From: Hallerella succinigenes
GTDB lineage: Bacteria; Fibrobacterota; Fibrobacteria; Fibrobacterales; Fibrobacteraceae
Direction of reading: 5' to 3'
Assembly: GCF_002797675.1 (NCBI RefSeq)
Contig: NZ_PGEX01000001.1
Span: 496,001 to 560,000 of the forward strand
DNA: 64,000 bases
The translations under genes and the position numbers were made by a program. Under the pieces are notes generated by a model. It was not told the DNA's origin and did not search any database. It worked only from the letters and a program-made list of their open reading frames with translations. Below, in pieces: positions 1 to 8,494 of the stretch. Position 1 is the first letter of the stretch. Each line of letters starts with the position of its first letter.

Positions 1-213
1 TTTGCAGGTATTGCCGAATACAACTTCCAAAGCGCAGACGATACCCGTCAAAAAATTGAAAAGAGCGTCATCCGCGAAGGCGAGCATTACCAAAAGCTCC
101 AGGATGATTTCGACGATTCCCGTCAGAGCGGAAAAAATTTTAGGACAGCCGCCTTGGTTTCTCTTGGAGCAAGCGCGCTCCTCTTTGCTGCGGCAGCGGT
201 CTTTTACTTTTAG
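1..213 (+). CDS. C-terminal fragment of a membrane-anchored protein (5' end outside window)
   Basis: Reading frame 1 is open from the first base to a TAG at 211-213, so this is the 3' end of a gene that begins before the window. The visible 70 residues are a charged, probably helical stretch (about residues 1-47) followed by one hydrophobic segment near the C-terminus (TAALVSLGASALLFAAAAVF), which would be a membrane anchor or the last helix of a membrane protein. The next gene starts 10 bases after the stop with its ribosome binding site overlapping the stop, so the two are probably cotranscribed. The family cannot be named from this fragment. A different frame covers the same bases but lacks a plausible protein. 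Confidence 0.65.
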   Translation, partial: FAGIAEYNFQSADDTRQKIEKSVIREGEHYQKLQDDFDDSRQSGKNFRTAALVSLGASALLFAAAAVFYF

Positions 214-223
214 GAGTTGATGC

Positions 224-1741
224 ATGAAAAAATTTTTTGCACTCCTTTTCTTCGGTTTCACCTGGCTCCTTGCACAGAACATGCAGCGGGGCTTTCCGGT
301 TTCCGTGAAGCTCGTTTCCGGTGCTACGCAAAAAGCGGAATACGTCGGCAGTTCAGCCGATACGGTCTTCCTCGGAGGCTTTATCGCCGATACGTTCACC
401 GTCGTAAAAATTCTCAAAGACCGCATCACGTTCCTCAGCGATTCAAACGGAACCGTGTTGAACCTAGAACAGGCCGATTCGCTGTACACGGCGCTTCACA
501 CGCCCCAATATTCAAAAACCCAAGATACCGTCGCACCGCTCCCGCAAACCGACATCTCGGGCAAGTCTCTCGTCTTCCCCGCCACCCGTCGCCCGATCGA
601 TTCCGCCTTGGCAGTCCGCATCCACGACTTACAGATCCAGATTCTCCGGGAGCAAGGAGAACGTCCCATCTCCGTTTCCACTGCCGACTTCCCGAACTGC
701 AAAAATTCCCCCTGCATTGCAAAAGACGCAGAAACCCGCGGAGCCGTTGCCGTCTGGACGCTCGAAATCGAACCTGCCAGGCATCAGGACAGCCTAAACC
801 TGAATCTGCACCGCTTTCTCTTTTCAAACGAAGCCCAAAGCACCGAACGTCTCACAATTTCTGCAAAGAATGCGACGAGCGAACTTCTTTCCAAAAACCG
901 CTTCATCGAATGGATTCAAAAAGCAAAAGGCACCTACCAGGCACCCCAAAAGCCGAAGGAGAGCAAAAGTTTCATCTATGTGCAAACCGACCCGGAAGGG
1001 GCTAATCTTGCCCGTAAAGGCGGAGATGTCATTTGCCAAACGCCCTGCGCCTTCGCCATCAACGACACCGATAAAGTCGAAATCGAAGCCTATTGGGACG
1101 TCGAAAACACACTCTGGGCAAACAAAGCTATCATCCGCCCGATTCCCGGTGACACAGCCAAAATCAACATGCGCCTCAAACGCGTCAAACCGGAAGTTGA
1201 AATCCGCACCTTCCCCGCCGGAGCGCAAATCTACAGCGACGCCGAAGTCACTCCGCACAGTCGCCCAATCGGTTACACCCCCAAGACCCTCTTTACCGAG
1301 GAACCCGGTCCTGCCGAACTGCACCTGTGGAAAGAAGGTTACAAGGATTCCGTCGTCCATTTCCACGTGAGTGCGACCTCCAAGACCGTTGTCGAAATCC
1401 ATCTGGACTCTTTGACCCAGCTAAAGGACCTTCAAGCGCAGGAAGTCTTCCAAAAGATCCAAAAAAGAATCTTCTGGGGGCATCTCGCCCTTGGAACTTC
1501 CATCGCTCCAGCCGTTGCAGGGGGCATTTTGCTCTATCTTTCCCACAAAGACCGTGAAAAAGCCCGCGATTTGAAAAATGAGCTCTCCCTTCCAAGTTCC
1601 GGAAGGGGAAAAAACTACCAAAAACTCGTCGACGACAACCACAAGTACGCCGACCGCTCCAAAACGGAAGCCTATGCAGGCTCTGGATTTCTTATTTTTG
1701 CCGGTGGACTCTTCATTACGGGATTTGTCCTGTCATTTTGA
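224..1741 (+). CDS. Secreted PEGA-domain protein
   Basis: The 505-residue protein begins with a signal peptide (basic MKK, hydrophobic core to about residue 17, likely cut near LLAQ). The middle region has two PEGA-like beta modules, one around residues 248-320 beginning VQTDPEGANL and one around 325-395 beginning VEIRTFPAGAQIY. PEGA domains are small beta domains of bacterial surface proteins, with no known enzymatic activity. A predicted hydrophobic segment near residues 415-438 and another at the extreme C-terminus (LIFAGGLFITGFVLSF) suggest an inner-membrane hairpin or anchor. AGGAG lies 7 bases upstream of the ATG, which decides the start. It follows the truncated membrane gene by 10 bases and probably forms an operon with it. 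The exact role is unknown. Confidence 0.7.
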   Translation: MKKFFALLFFGFTWLLAQNMQRGFPVSVKLVSGATQKAEYVGSSADTVFLGGFIADTFTVVKILKDRITFLSDSNGTVLNLEQADSLYTALHTPQYSKTQDTVAPLPQTDISGKSLVFPATRRPIDSALAVRIHDLQIQILREQGERPISVSTADFPNCKNSPCIAKDAETRGAVAVWTLEIEPARHQDSLNLNLHRFLFSNEAQSTERLTISAKNATSELLSKNRFIEWIQKAKGTYQAPQKPKESKSFIYVQTDPEGANLARKGGDVICQTPCAFAINDTDKVEIEAYWDVENTLWANKAIIRPIPGDTAKINMRLKRVKPEVEIRTFPAGAQIYSDAEVTPHSRPIGYTPKTLFTEEPGPAELHLWKEGYKDSVVHFHVSATSKTVVEIHLDSLTQLKDLQAQEVFQKIQKRIFWGHLALGTSIAPAVAGGILLYLSHKDREKARDLKNELSLPSSGRGKNYQKLVDDNHKYADRSKTEAYAGSGFLIFAGGLFITGFVLSF

Positions 1742-1810
1742 TGCATTCGTACGCTAATTTTTGCGTTATTTCCGAAACGCTTTCCATCGGGAGAGAGTAA
1801 ATTATTAACG

Positions 1811-3355
1811 ATGCGTAAAGTTTTATTTCCTCTATTTGCTGCTACCCTCGCGTTTGGTGCTGATTTTGAAAGGTCCAATTGGCATACCCAGACCTTTTTC
1901 CAAGTTGAACCCTATACCCCGATTCATTTTGAAGGACAGGGTCAATACCTCACGGAGAAGATCGACGAAGAAGTGACGACCGTGCCGATGTCGCTCGGTT
2001 TTCTCTTCAGCCCGCTCTTCACGCCGATTTTCAAGGCGGATATTCCTTTCACCTTCTGGCTCGGTGCCCAGTTCGGCGAATTCCAGTTCGGCGAAATTTC
2101 CTCCGGCAAGGATTACGTTTATAACGGAGAACAAAGCGGTAGTGGAAATACGCTTTCCTTTATGTCGTTCAACCCGACAGGTCTTGCCGGATTCTCGTTC
2201 AACCTGATCGGGAACCTGGATTTGCGCGTCCTCGGCGGTTTCGGCCTGCAGTATTACCGTTTTGAAGACAAGCAGACAGCGACAACCAAGACCCATTCTG
2301 AAACAGCCATGAGCTACTTCGTGGAAGGCGGACTTGAATATCGAATCACCGAGCTCTTTAAGGACGGCGACCTAAAAATCGGTCTTCACGTCAAAAAGGC
2401 ATTCAACAAACTCGAAAACGTTCGCGCCACCGAAGAATTTAAACCAACAGGAGAAGACCTTTCCATTCCAGGCGCCTACGCGGGCACCAAGTTCGAAACG
2501 ATCGAGACCAAACTTCCGATTCGCATCGGTCTTGAAGTTTCTCTCGAATTCGGTCGTGAAAGCCGCAGAGACCGCAAAGTCCGCTTTGCCCTCCGCGACA
2601 GAGACACTCAGCTCCGCAACAACTCCGAAGTCAAGGATACGCTTTCGGACTGGGACTGCATGGCGATTGAACGTGACTACCGCTTCTTCCTCGAAGACGG
2701 CGAACTCCCAGACATGAGCGAAAAGTACACCAAAGCACAGTTCAACGACGTGCTCGAAAGTTACCTCGCCTTCTGCCACCCGGAAGATCTCGCCACCAAG
2801 GAGCAACTCTACTCCACCCTCGACTCGAACAAAGTGCAGTTGAAGGAATACCAGGTTTCTCAGGAAGAATCCCGTTACAAGCAGGTCATGGCTTCGAACG
2901 ACCCGGAAATGATGGAAATGTTCCTCCAGTATTATCCGAACTCCGTTTACAAGGCTGACATCGAAGCCAAGCTCCAAATCGTCGGCGACTACCAGGTGTT
3001 CAAAAAGGCTCAGACAGCGAACACCTTCAAGTCTTATCTCGACTACCTGAACGACTTCCCGAACGGACAGTTCCGCAACGAAGCCGAAGAAGGCATCTTC
3101 CGCTTGGTACAGGAAAGCAACCGCGTCAAGGATTATCAGATTTACCTGAAGCGCTTCCCGAACGGACTTTTTGTCAGCGAAGCGAACCACGCCCTGCAAG
3201 AAATCCAGCGCGCAAGCGGCATCGTCGAAACGCCTGCTGAAGCCGTCGAGCAAAACGAACAGCCACAGGAAGAAGTCAAAAAGACTTCCAAGAAAAAATC
3301 CAAGAAATCTAGCAGTTCCAAGAAATCCAAAAAGAAATCTTCAAAGAAAAAATAA
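1811..3355 (+). CDS. Outer-membrane barrel protein with helical repeat domain and Lys/Ser tail
   Basis: The protein has 514 residues with a signal peptide (MRKVLFPLFAATLAFGA). Residues about 20-255 alternate aromatic and polar residues with Gly turns, as in an outer-membrane beta barrel. Residues about 265-460 are helical and contain repeated motifs (FLQYYPNSVYKAD, YLDYLNDFPNGQFRNEA, YQIYLKRFPNGLFVSEA), which look like TPR or Sel1-like units. The C-terminus is an almost pure Lys/Ser tail. A barrel that exposes a helical domain and a polybasic tail could bind peptidoglycan or another polyanion, but that is inference. A terminator follows directly. The ribosome binding site is weak. No specific family is recognised. 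Confidence 0.6.
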   Translation: MRKVLFPLFAATLAFGADFERSNWHTQTFFQVEPYTPIHFEGQGQYLTEKIDEEVTTVPMSLGFLFSPLFTPIFKADIPFTFWLGAQFGEFQFGEISSGKDYVYNGEQSGSGNTLSFMSFNPTGLAGFSFNLIGNLDLRVLGGFGLQYYRFEDKQTATTKTHSETAMSYFVEGGLEYRITELFKDGDLKIGLHVKKAFNKLENVRATEEFKPTGEDLSIPGAYAGTKFETIETKLPIRIGLEVSLEFGRESRRDRKVRFALRDRDTQLRNNSEVKDTLSDWDCMAIERDYRFFLEDGELPDMSEKYTKAQFNDVLESYLAFCHPEDLATKEQLYSTLDSNKVQLKEYQVSQEESRYKQVMASNDPEMMEMFLQYYPNSVYKADIEAKLQIVGDYQVFKKAQTANTFKSYLDYLNDFPNGQFRNEAEEGIFRLVQESNRVKDYQIYLKRFPNGLFVSEANHALQEIQRASGIVETPAEAVEQNEQPQEEVKKTSKKKSKKSSSSKKSKKKSSKKK

Positions 3356-3370
3356 AGACTTTTTAACAGA

Positions 3371-3400
3371 AAGCTTTCGCCACAGCGGAAGCTTTTGTAT
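3371..3400 (+). terminator. Intrinsic terminator after the barrel-protein gene
   Basis: AAGCTTTCGC (3371-3380) pairs with GCGGAAGCTT (3385-3394) with one G-T wobble and a four-base loop. A T-rich tract (tttgtatt) follows on the plus strand. It sits 15 bases after the stop of the upstream gene. Confidence 0.75.
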
Positions 3401-3411
3401 TAGAAAAATCC

Positions 3412-4989
3412 ATGTTTCATCCCATCGATCTCGAAAGCAAACCGACGCTTCTCCGCTACCTCAAGCAGGCGAACAAGCAATGCTGTGACTACGCGTTTGC
3501 TAGTCTCTACGCCTGGACCTCTTTTTACAGAACCGTCTGGTGTGAAGTCGATGGATTTCTCATTTTGCGGTTCCTTATAACCGGAACGAAAAAATGGGCC
3601 TATTTGGAACCTTTAGGCTCGGGCGACATTTCCAAAGCAATCGAGTTCATCCAAAACGACGCCGCTACGGTAACGCATCAGCCCATCCGATTTTTCTCGC
3701 TTTCTCAAGAATTCGTCGAAAAAGCGCAAAGCATTCCCGCCCTGCAATCGCAACGTTTTTACAAAAACCGAAGCTTTGGAAACTACATCTACAGCCGAGA
3801 AAAACTCGCCCTCCTTGCTGGCAAAAAATTTCATGGCAAACGGAATCACATCGCGCAATTCCACAAGCTCTATCCCGATTATGCCTGGAAAATCATCGAT
3901 CCTCACACCGATATTTGCGCCATCGAAGAACTTCTAGGCCAATGGATTGATTCGCAAGGAAGATCCACCACGACCATCCTTCAAGAAAAAACGATGATCG
4001 AAAGATCCCTCGCTTCCTATGAAGCCTTGGAACTTTTCGGCATTCTCTTGACCGTCGAAGGAAAAACGGTCGCCTTCGCCTACGGTTCCAAAGTGAACGC
4101 AAACACCTTCTGTCTGCACGTCGAAAAAGCAGACAAACATTACGAAGGCGCCTATGCCAAAATCAATCAACTGATCGCCCAAAGCCTTCCCGAGAGCATT
4201 GAATACATCAATCGCGAAGAAGACATGGGGCTTGAATCCCTGCGCAAGGCCAAGCTTTCTTATTATCCGGACTTTTTGACCGAAGAATACTTTTCTTACG
4301 ACATCAATTCCACGGAAGCTCAAATTTGGGAACTTTGGCAAACCTGCTTTCCCGAAGACGACAACGAATTCATGCCGAACTTCATTTATCCGTATTCCGA
4401 AGATTCTTCACGAATTACGTTGTACCAAAACGGGAAACTCGCATCGATGCTGCACCTGATCGAAGGCGAAAGTTCCTGGGGAAAAGTCGGTTACATTTAT
4501 GGTCTTGCTACAGCCCCCAATTACCGATGCCAAGGCTTTGCAAAGCAAATTTTAGAAAAGGCGATGGAGCAGGCAAAAAAGAGCGGAATGGTTGCATTAT
4601 GGGCCATTCAAGAAAACAGAAGCTATCGCATTTGGCAAAGCAAACTCGATTTTAGCGAAATTCAAGCGGAAGCCTTAAAGTTTGAGACCGAAGACGGCTT
4701 TGATTTTGGCGAAAACCCCGAAACCGATTTCGGCATTTTTCGAATTATCGATATGCAAGCCTATCTGAGCCTTTACGCCCAAGAGCATCCCGAATTCAGC
4801 ACCCAGATTTCCGTCGAAGACAAAGTTCTCCCCGAAAACAGCGGGCTTTACCAAATTCAAAACGGATCCGTGACAAAGAGCACAGGGGAAAACGAGAATT
4901 GCCGTTCCAAACCTGCCGAAATTCTACAAAAAATGCCGATTTCAGGCGGAAAAGTTCTCAAAATAGCCGTTGTTTCTAGACAACACTAA
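3412..4989 (+). CDS. DUF2156 (LPG synthetase C-terminal-like) and GNAT two-domain protein
   Basis: The N-terminal 290 residues match the DUF2156 family, the acyl-tRNA-dependent transferase fold also found at the C-terminus of phosphatidylglycerol lysyltransferases. The signature GKKFHGKRNHIAQF is visible near residue 137, and the DYAFASLYAWTSFYRT stretch near residue 26 is typical of the family start. Residues about 300-455 form a GNAT N-acetyltransferase domain with the acetyl-CoA-binding stretch GLATAPNYRCQGFAKQIL. A last 60 residues are variable. The fusion suggests an aminoacyl- or acyl-transfer enzyme acting on an unknown acceptor. No transmembrane segments are seen, unlike full MprF. 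The start lacks a clear ribosome binding site and lies just after a terminator, so the mRNA may be nearly leaderless. Confidence 0.7.
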   Translation: MFHPIDLESKPTLLRYLKQANKQCCDYAFASLYAWTSFYRTVWCEVDGFLILRFLITGTKKWAYLEPLGSGDISKAIEFIQNDAATVTHQPIRFFSLSQEFVEKAQSIPALQSQRFYKNRSFGNYIYSREKLALLAGKKFHGKRNHIAQFHKLYPDYAWKIIDPHTDICAIEELLGQWIDSQGRSTTTILQEKTMIERSLASYEALELFGILLTVEGKTVAFAYGSKVNANTFCLHVEKADKHYEGAYAKINQLIAQSLPESIEYINREEDMGLESLRKAKLSYYPDFLTEEYFSYDINSTEAQIWELWQTCFPEDDNEFMPNFIYPYSEDSSRITLYQNGKLASMLHLIEGESSWGKVGYIYGLATAPNYRCQGFAKQILEKAMEQAKKSGMVALWAIQENRSYRIWQSKLDFSEIQAEALKFETEDGFDFGENPETDFGIFRIIDMQAYLSLYAQEHPEFSTQISVEDKVLPENSGLYQIQNGSVTKSTGENENCRSKPAEILQKMPISGGKVLKIAVVSRQH

Positions 4990-5037
4990 AATACCGTTCT
5001 AAATTCTGCGAACTTTGAATTTATCTACTTTCTAAAT

Positions 5038-5889
5038 ATGGCAGAGAAGCAAGAACATCGCAAAATATTCGAATACCTGGACTACAGGGAATTTTTGCGC
5101 GATTACTACCAGTCCAAAAAGGCGGCAAACCCAGCCTTTTCTCTGCGTGCATTTTCCGATAAAATCGGATTCAAGGCCAAAGACTTCATTAGCCGCGTCA
5201 TGCAGGGCGACAAGAACCTTTCTACTCAGAGCATTCAAAAGATCGTCACCGGCCTCAAGTTCGGAAAACGCGAAGCCTCTTTCTTTGAAGATCTCGTCTG
5301 GTTCAACCAGGCCGAAACCATGGACGAAAAGAACAGTTGGTTCCAAAAAATGCAGAACGAGCTGAAAATCGTCCGCTTTACAGAAGGGCAGCACCAGCTC
5401 GCCTTTTACCAGTACCAGGTATATTCGCACTGGCGCCATCTCGTTGTACGCTCCCTCATCGGCATGTACGGTTTTCACGGAGACTTCACAAGCCTTGCAA
5501 AATCCGTCCACCCGACAATTACAATCGAAGAAGCCAAAGAATCTGTAGAACTTCTCGAAAAATGCAATCTGGTCAAGAAAAACGAAGACGGCTCCTACGA
5601 ACTGGTCAACAAAGATATTACAACCGGCGACCGCACATCTAAAATCGCACTCCGCGGTTTTCACCAGCATTGCCTCGCCCTCGGCGCCGAATCCATTGAC
5701 CGCGACCCGCCCACCATGCGCAACATTTCGGGCTTAACGCTCGGCATTTCGCAAGCAGGCTACGAAAAGATCGTGGAACGTATGAGCGCCTTCCGCAAGG
5801 AAATCGCCCAGATCGCGAACGAAGACAAGGACGCCGACAAGGTTTACCAAATGCAGCTTCTGCTCTTCCCCATCGGCGGGAAGCTGTAA
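5038..5889 (+). CDS. TIGR02147 family protein (Fibrobacter paralogous family)
   Basis: The 283-residue protein has the family start FEYLDYREFLRDYYQ followed by a helix-turn-helix-like region (FSLRAFSDKIGFKAKDFISR) and a body with the FFEDLVWFNQA stretch. TIGR02147 proteins are known mainly as a large paralogous set in Fibrobacter succinogenes. Their function is unestablished, and a DNA-binding regulatory role is suggested by the N-terminal helices. A second winged-helix-like part runs around residues 145-200 (TSLAKSVHPTITIEEAKESV). This gene is the main phylogenetic marker in the window. The ATG follows an AT-rich stretch without a good ribosome binding site. It is the last ordinary gene before the accessory island. 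Confidence 0.8.
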   Translation: MAEKQEHRKIFEYLDYREFLRDYYQSKKAANPAFSLRAFSDKIGFKAKDFISRVMQGDKNLSTQSIQKIVTGLKFGKREASFFEDLVWFNQAETMDEKNSWFQKMQNELKIVRFTEGQHQLAFYQYQVYSHWRHLVVRSLIGMYGFHGDFTSLAKSVHPTITIEEAKESVELLEKCNLVKKNEDGSYELVNKDITTGDRTSKIALRGFHQHCLALGAESIDRDPPTMRNISGLTLGISQAGYEKIVERMSAFRKEIAQIANEDKDADKVYQMQLLLFPIGGKL

Positions 5890-6009
5890 TTTTACCCCAA
5901 ACTTCATCACGTTCATTCCAGTCTGGGTAAGTCGCATTGGGCAAAAAATCGTGCAAAAAAAGCTGAGGAATATCGCGACGGTAACGGAGTTAGAATTTAT
6001 TCAAATCCC

Positions 6010-7020
6010 TTAATTCTTCTTTATTTTCCGGATTACCTTGTCGAAATCAGAGTCAATCTTTTGCGTGCGGTTGAAAATCTCGTATTCCCCAAAAGCTTTC
6101 TCGTCGGCCTGATCCCGGCTGACTTTTCCATTGCCATCGAGAATATCGTAGCGCCTAAATTCCAGAAACTCGTTCACGCTTGCGGCAAACTGCTCCATGT
6201 TAAAAGCAATCTCCCGCTCTATCAAGTCTTCGATGTAGTCAAAATAACCGCTCACCGCACGTTCCAGCTGACGGATCTGCTTTTCTGACAAATAATTCTT
6301 GGCAATGTTCACATCGCTTTTCAGCACACGGCCGCTCGGAGAATTTTTCCAAGTCGTAAGCCCCATGTGGTCTTTTTTGTGGTCGGCCCTCTCATACACG
6401 ATTTCTGCCGCCGTCTGTCCCGTTATCGCATAGTGGAACTTATTCTGAACCGTGGCGAAAAACTTTTTCGTTATTTCGGAATTCTTGTCGTAGTCTATGG
6501 AACACTCGGCAAAAATATCCGTTATCTGCTGCCAGATACGGCGTTCGCTCGCACGGATAGAGCGGACCCTTTCCAAAAGTTCCTTGAAGTAGTCCTTTCC
6601 AAAAACGGCGTTACCCTGCTTTAAGCGCTCGTCGTCGAGCACAAAACCCTTCTTGATATATTCCTTCAGGATTCCCGTAGCCCAAATGCGGAACTTTGTG
6701 GCCTTTGCGGAATTTACGCGGTAACCGACAGAAATAATCGCATCGAGATTGTAGAAAGAGACATTGCGCTTTACGGAACGGCCATTTTCATTTTGAACTG
6801 TTTCCAAAATGGAAACAGTTGCGGATTCACTAAGCTCTCCTTCATCGTATATGTTTTTCAAATGCTTCGAAATGCCCGGAACATTAACATCAAACAGCTC
6901 AGCCATCGCCTTCTGCGTCAGCCAGATGGTCTCGTCCTTGACAAGGGCCATAACCTTGACATCTTCTTCAGGACTGCTGTAAAGAATATACGATATCTGC
7001 TTGGCTAGTTCGTTCGACAT
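6010..7020 (-). CDS. RhuM family protein (COG3943)
   Basis: The 336-residue protein matches the RhuM ('virulence protein') family along its length: an N-terminal helix-turn-helix part (TIWLTQKAMAELFDVNVPGI), the hallmark YNLDAIISVGYRVNS near residue 90, RIWATGILKEYIKKGF near residue 110, and a C-terminal domain with EFLEFRRYDIL. RhuM proteins are common in genomic islands and often accompany type I restriction loci. Their biochemical role is unproven. Its ATG lies 4 bases after the last codon of a decayed DUF1016 nuclease gene, so it was probably the second gene of that operon. It marks one edge of the accessory island. Confidence 0.85.
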   Translation of the reverse strand: MSNELAKQISYILYSSPEEDVKVMALVKDETIWLTQKAMAELFDVNVPGISKHLKNIYDEGELSESATVSILETVQNENGRSVKRNVSFYNLDAIISVGYRVNSAKATKFRIWATGILKEYIKKGFVLDDERLKQGNAVFGKDYFKELLERVRSIRASERRIWQQITDIFAECSIDYDKNSEITKKFFATVQNKFHYAITGQTAAEIVYERADHKKDHMGLTTWKNSPSGRVLKSDVNIAKNYLSEKQIRQLERAVSGYFDYIEDLIEREIAFNMEQFAASVNEFLEFRRYDILDGNGKVSRDQADEKAFGEYEIFNRTQKIDSDFDKVIRKIKKN

Positions 7021-7024
7021 ATCC

Positions 7025-7577
7025 CTACCATTTTCTACTCACTTGTGCACTAAACATATATTCCTGGAGCGGGATTGTCAAGACTCTTATTTTTCTGCGC
7101 GACTTCTTCTTCCCATGTTGCAGATAGTAAAAGTTTTTCTGGCTCTCAATTTCAGCACATATCAAGATTCCGATAGTCGGATTGTCATTTTCAAGTATAA
7201 TGAGTCCAACCTAACGCAACAGGTTTAGTAGGTATGAACTCCAATTGTTTCTGTCCAGATTTTCCAATTACTGATTGGAAAATTTGAGGATAGTCTGTAA
7301 AGAATTGCACGAACATATACTGATTGCTTTTGTTAAATCCTCGTCCATAACGTTGAGTAAATTTTTTACTCAATGCTGATATGACCAAATCGCCATATCC
7401 GGCTCGTTTGTCCTTGAGCTCCTCCTTTTGAATTCACATTCCTAAAAGCCAGTTGCGCTTGATAAGGGTCTCGTTGACGGCATGGTGGGCGAACTTTTGC
7501 GCCTGCTCAATAATCGCACAAGTGTCCTTGACGAGTTCCACGTTTGCATTAGGTGTTACCGGTTTCTCTTTAGACAT
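7025..7577 (-). pseudogene. Decayed DUF1016 / YhcG-type PD-(D/E)XK nuclease gene
   Basis: From the ATG at 7577 (AAAGGAGT ribosome binding site) the frame reads a DUF1016 N-terminus ending in KRNWLLGM, then hits an in-frame TGA. It resumes in the same frame with QKEELKDKRAGYGDLVISAL and LSKKFTQRYGRGFNKSN, both typical of the family, and stops after LGWTHYT. A shifted frame then gives ENDNPTIGILICAEIES, which belongs to the C-terminal nuclease domain, ending at 7025. The stretch normally lying between these parts (about 100-150 residues) is missing. The gene is therefore broken by a nonsense codon, an internal deletion and a frame change. YhcG-type proteins are accessory nucleases often found with RhuM and restriction systems. 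RhuM follows immediately. Confidence 0.75.
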
Positions 7578-7603
7578 AGTGACTCCTTTGAAAAAAAGAA
7601 AAA

Positions 7604-7623
7604 CATTTGATAATCATCAAATG
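7604..7623. promoter_or_regulatory. Perfect 8-bp inverted repeat upstream of the nuclease pseudogene
   Basis: CATTTGAT (7604-7611) and ATCAAATG (7616-7623) are exact inverted repeats with a 4-base centre. They lie 27 bases upstream of the pseudogene start and resemble an operator for a dimeric regulator. The rest of 7578-7720 shows no gene. Confidence 0.4.
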
Positions 7624-7720
7624 CCTTTCGGAGCCTGCACTATTAGAAACCGCAGCTGAAATGTATCATATATGCCAAAGTTGGCAAGAGGGGCAAGGAA
7701 ATTTTACAGAGCGGTTCTAA

Positions 7721-8353
7721 TCACTTCGCGTAGCCCACGGGATTGTTCAGCAAGGGCACCTGCGAGTCCGAAAGCTTGAGAAGCTTCTTAATGGCGGGAA
7801 CGTCCATCGTCATGCGCGGGCGGGTCACCAGGCCCATGCCGGCACAGAACAAATTAATATTCTCGCTCACGATTCCCGCGTCGGTTCCCATCGTCACCTT
7901 GGCGCGGGCGTCGCTGCTGCCGAACTTGGTCTCGTCTGCAACGATGACGATGCTGACCGGGGCCGCCTTCGCCCAATCCTGACGGTCGGCAACGAGCCCC
8001 CTGTGGTCACCCTTCGCCACCTGCTTCAAGGCGTTTTCCTTGTTCAGGTATTCCGAGACGCCCTTGCTCGTGAACACGAACACGCGGATTTCCTGGAAGT
8101 TGCGGGCAGTCGGCGAAGTGAGCTTGCCGTCGGCAGGGCGGTTCACGCCGATAGCCGCAAAAAGCAAATTCGAAAGATCTTGGTCACTGAGCATCTTGTC
8201 GTTGAACTCCGTGCCAGAAGCCCTGTCCCAGAGCGCCTCCATGACAGGCTTGCCGCCAGTCTTTGCCGGAGCGGGAAGTTTTTGGAGCTGCGCCATGGCA
8301 AGCGTACTGCAGATGAGCGTTGCCATAAGCGTAAGTGCAAAACGATTTTTCAT
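7721..8353 (-). CDS. Secreted nitroreductase-like protein
   Basis: The chosen start (8353) has AAGGAGT upstream and gives a 210-residue protein with a clean signal peptide (MKNRFALTLMATLICSTLAMA). The longer open frame adds 24 unlikely residues. The mature part has the SagB/nitroreductase-type flavin-binding layout: MLSDQDLSNLLFAAIGVNRP early, the TSPTARNFQEIRVFV stretch, and the distal GTDAGIVSENINLFCAGMGL helix typical of nitroreductase-like folds. Such proteins bind FMN and catalyse NAD(P)H-dependent reduction, but substrates vary and export across the inner membrane is unusual. It is divergent from the XRE-ImmA operon and shares its intergenic region. Confidence 0.75.
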   Translation of the reverse strand: MKNRFALTLMATLICSTLAMAQLQKLPAPAKTGGKPVMEALWDRASGTEFNDKMLSDQDLSNLLFAAIGVNRPADGKLTSPTARNFQEIRVFVFTSKGVSEYLNKENALKQVAKGDHRGLVADRQDWAKAAPVSIVIVADETKFGSSDARAKVTMGTDAGIVSENINLFCAGMGLVTRPRMTMDVPAIKKLLKLSDSQVPLLNNPVGYAK

Positions 8354-8445
8354 GGGGTACTCCTTGAGGAACAGTCGGGTATTAATGTACTTAATATTGG
8401 GAAAAATGGCAAAAAACCAAGGCAAAACAGTGGCAAATTCATTTA

Positions 8446-8482
8446 GTTTACAAATTCTATAAAATAATATATATTTGTAAAC
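8446..8482. promoter_or_regulatory. 10-bp inverted repeat operator in front of the XRE-ImmA operon
   Basis: GTTTACAAAT (8446-8455) and ATTTGTAAAC (8473-8482) are perfect inverted repeats with a 17-base AT-rich spacer. The right arm ends 3 bases before the GGAGG ribosome binding site of the XRE-ImmA gene. The position fits an operator bound by the helix-turn-helix domain of that protein (autoregulation), and it could also influence the divergent nitroreductase gene. Binding is inferred. Confidence 0.6.
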
Positions 8483-8494
8483 AACGGAGGCGCT

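Noticed and set aside
5890-6009. Small gene between the TIGR02147 gene and RhuM
   Set aside because: No frame longer than a few dozen codons with a start and ribosome site is present; no RNA motif recognised.
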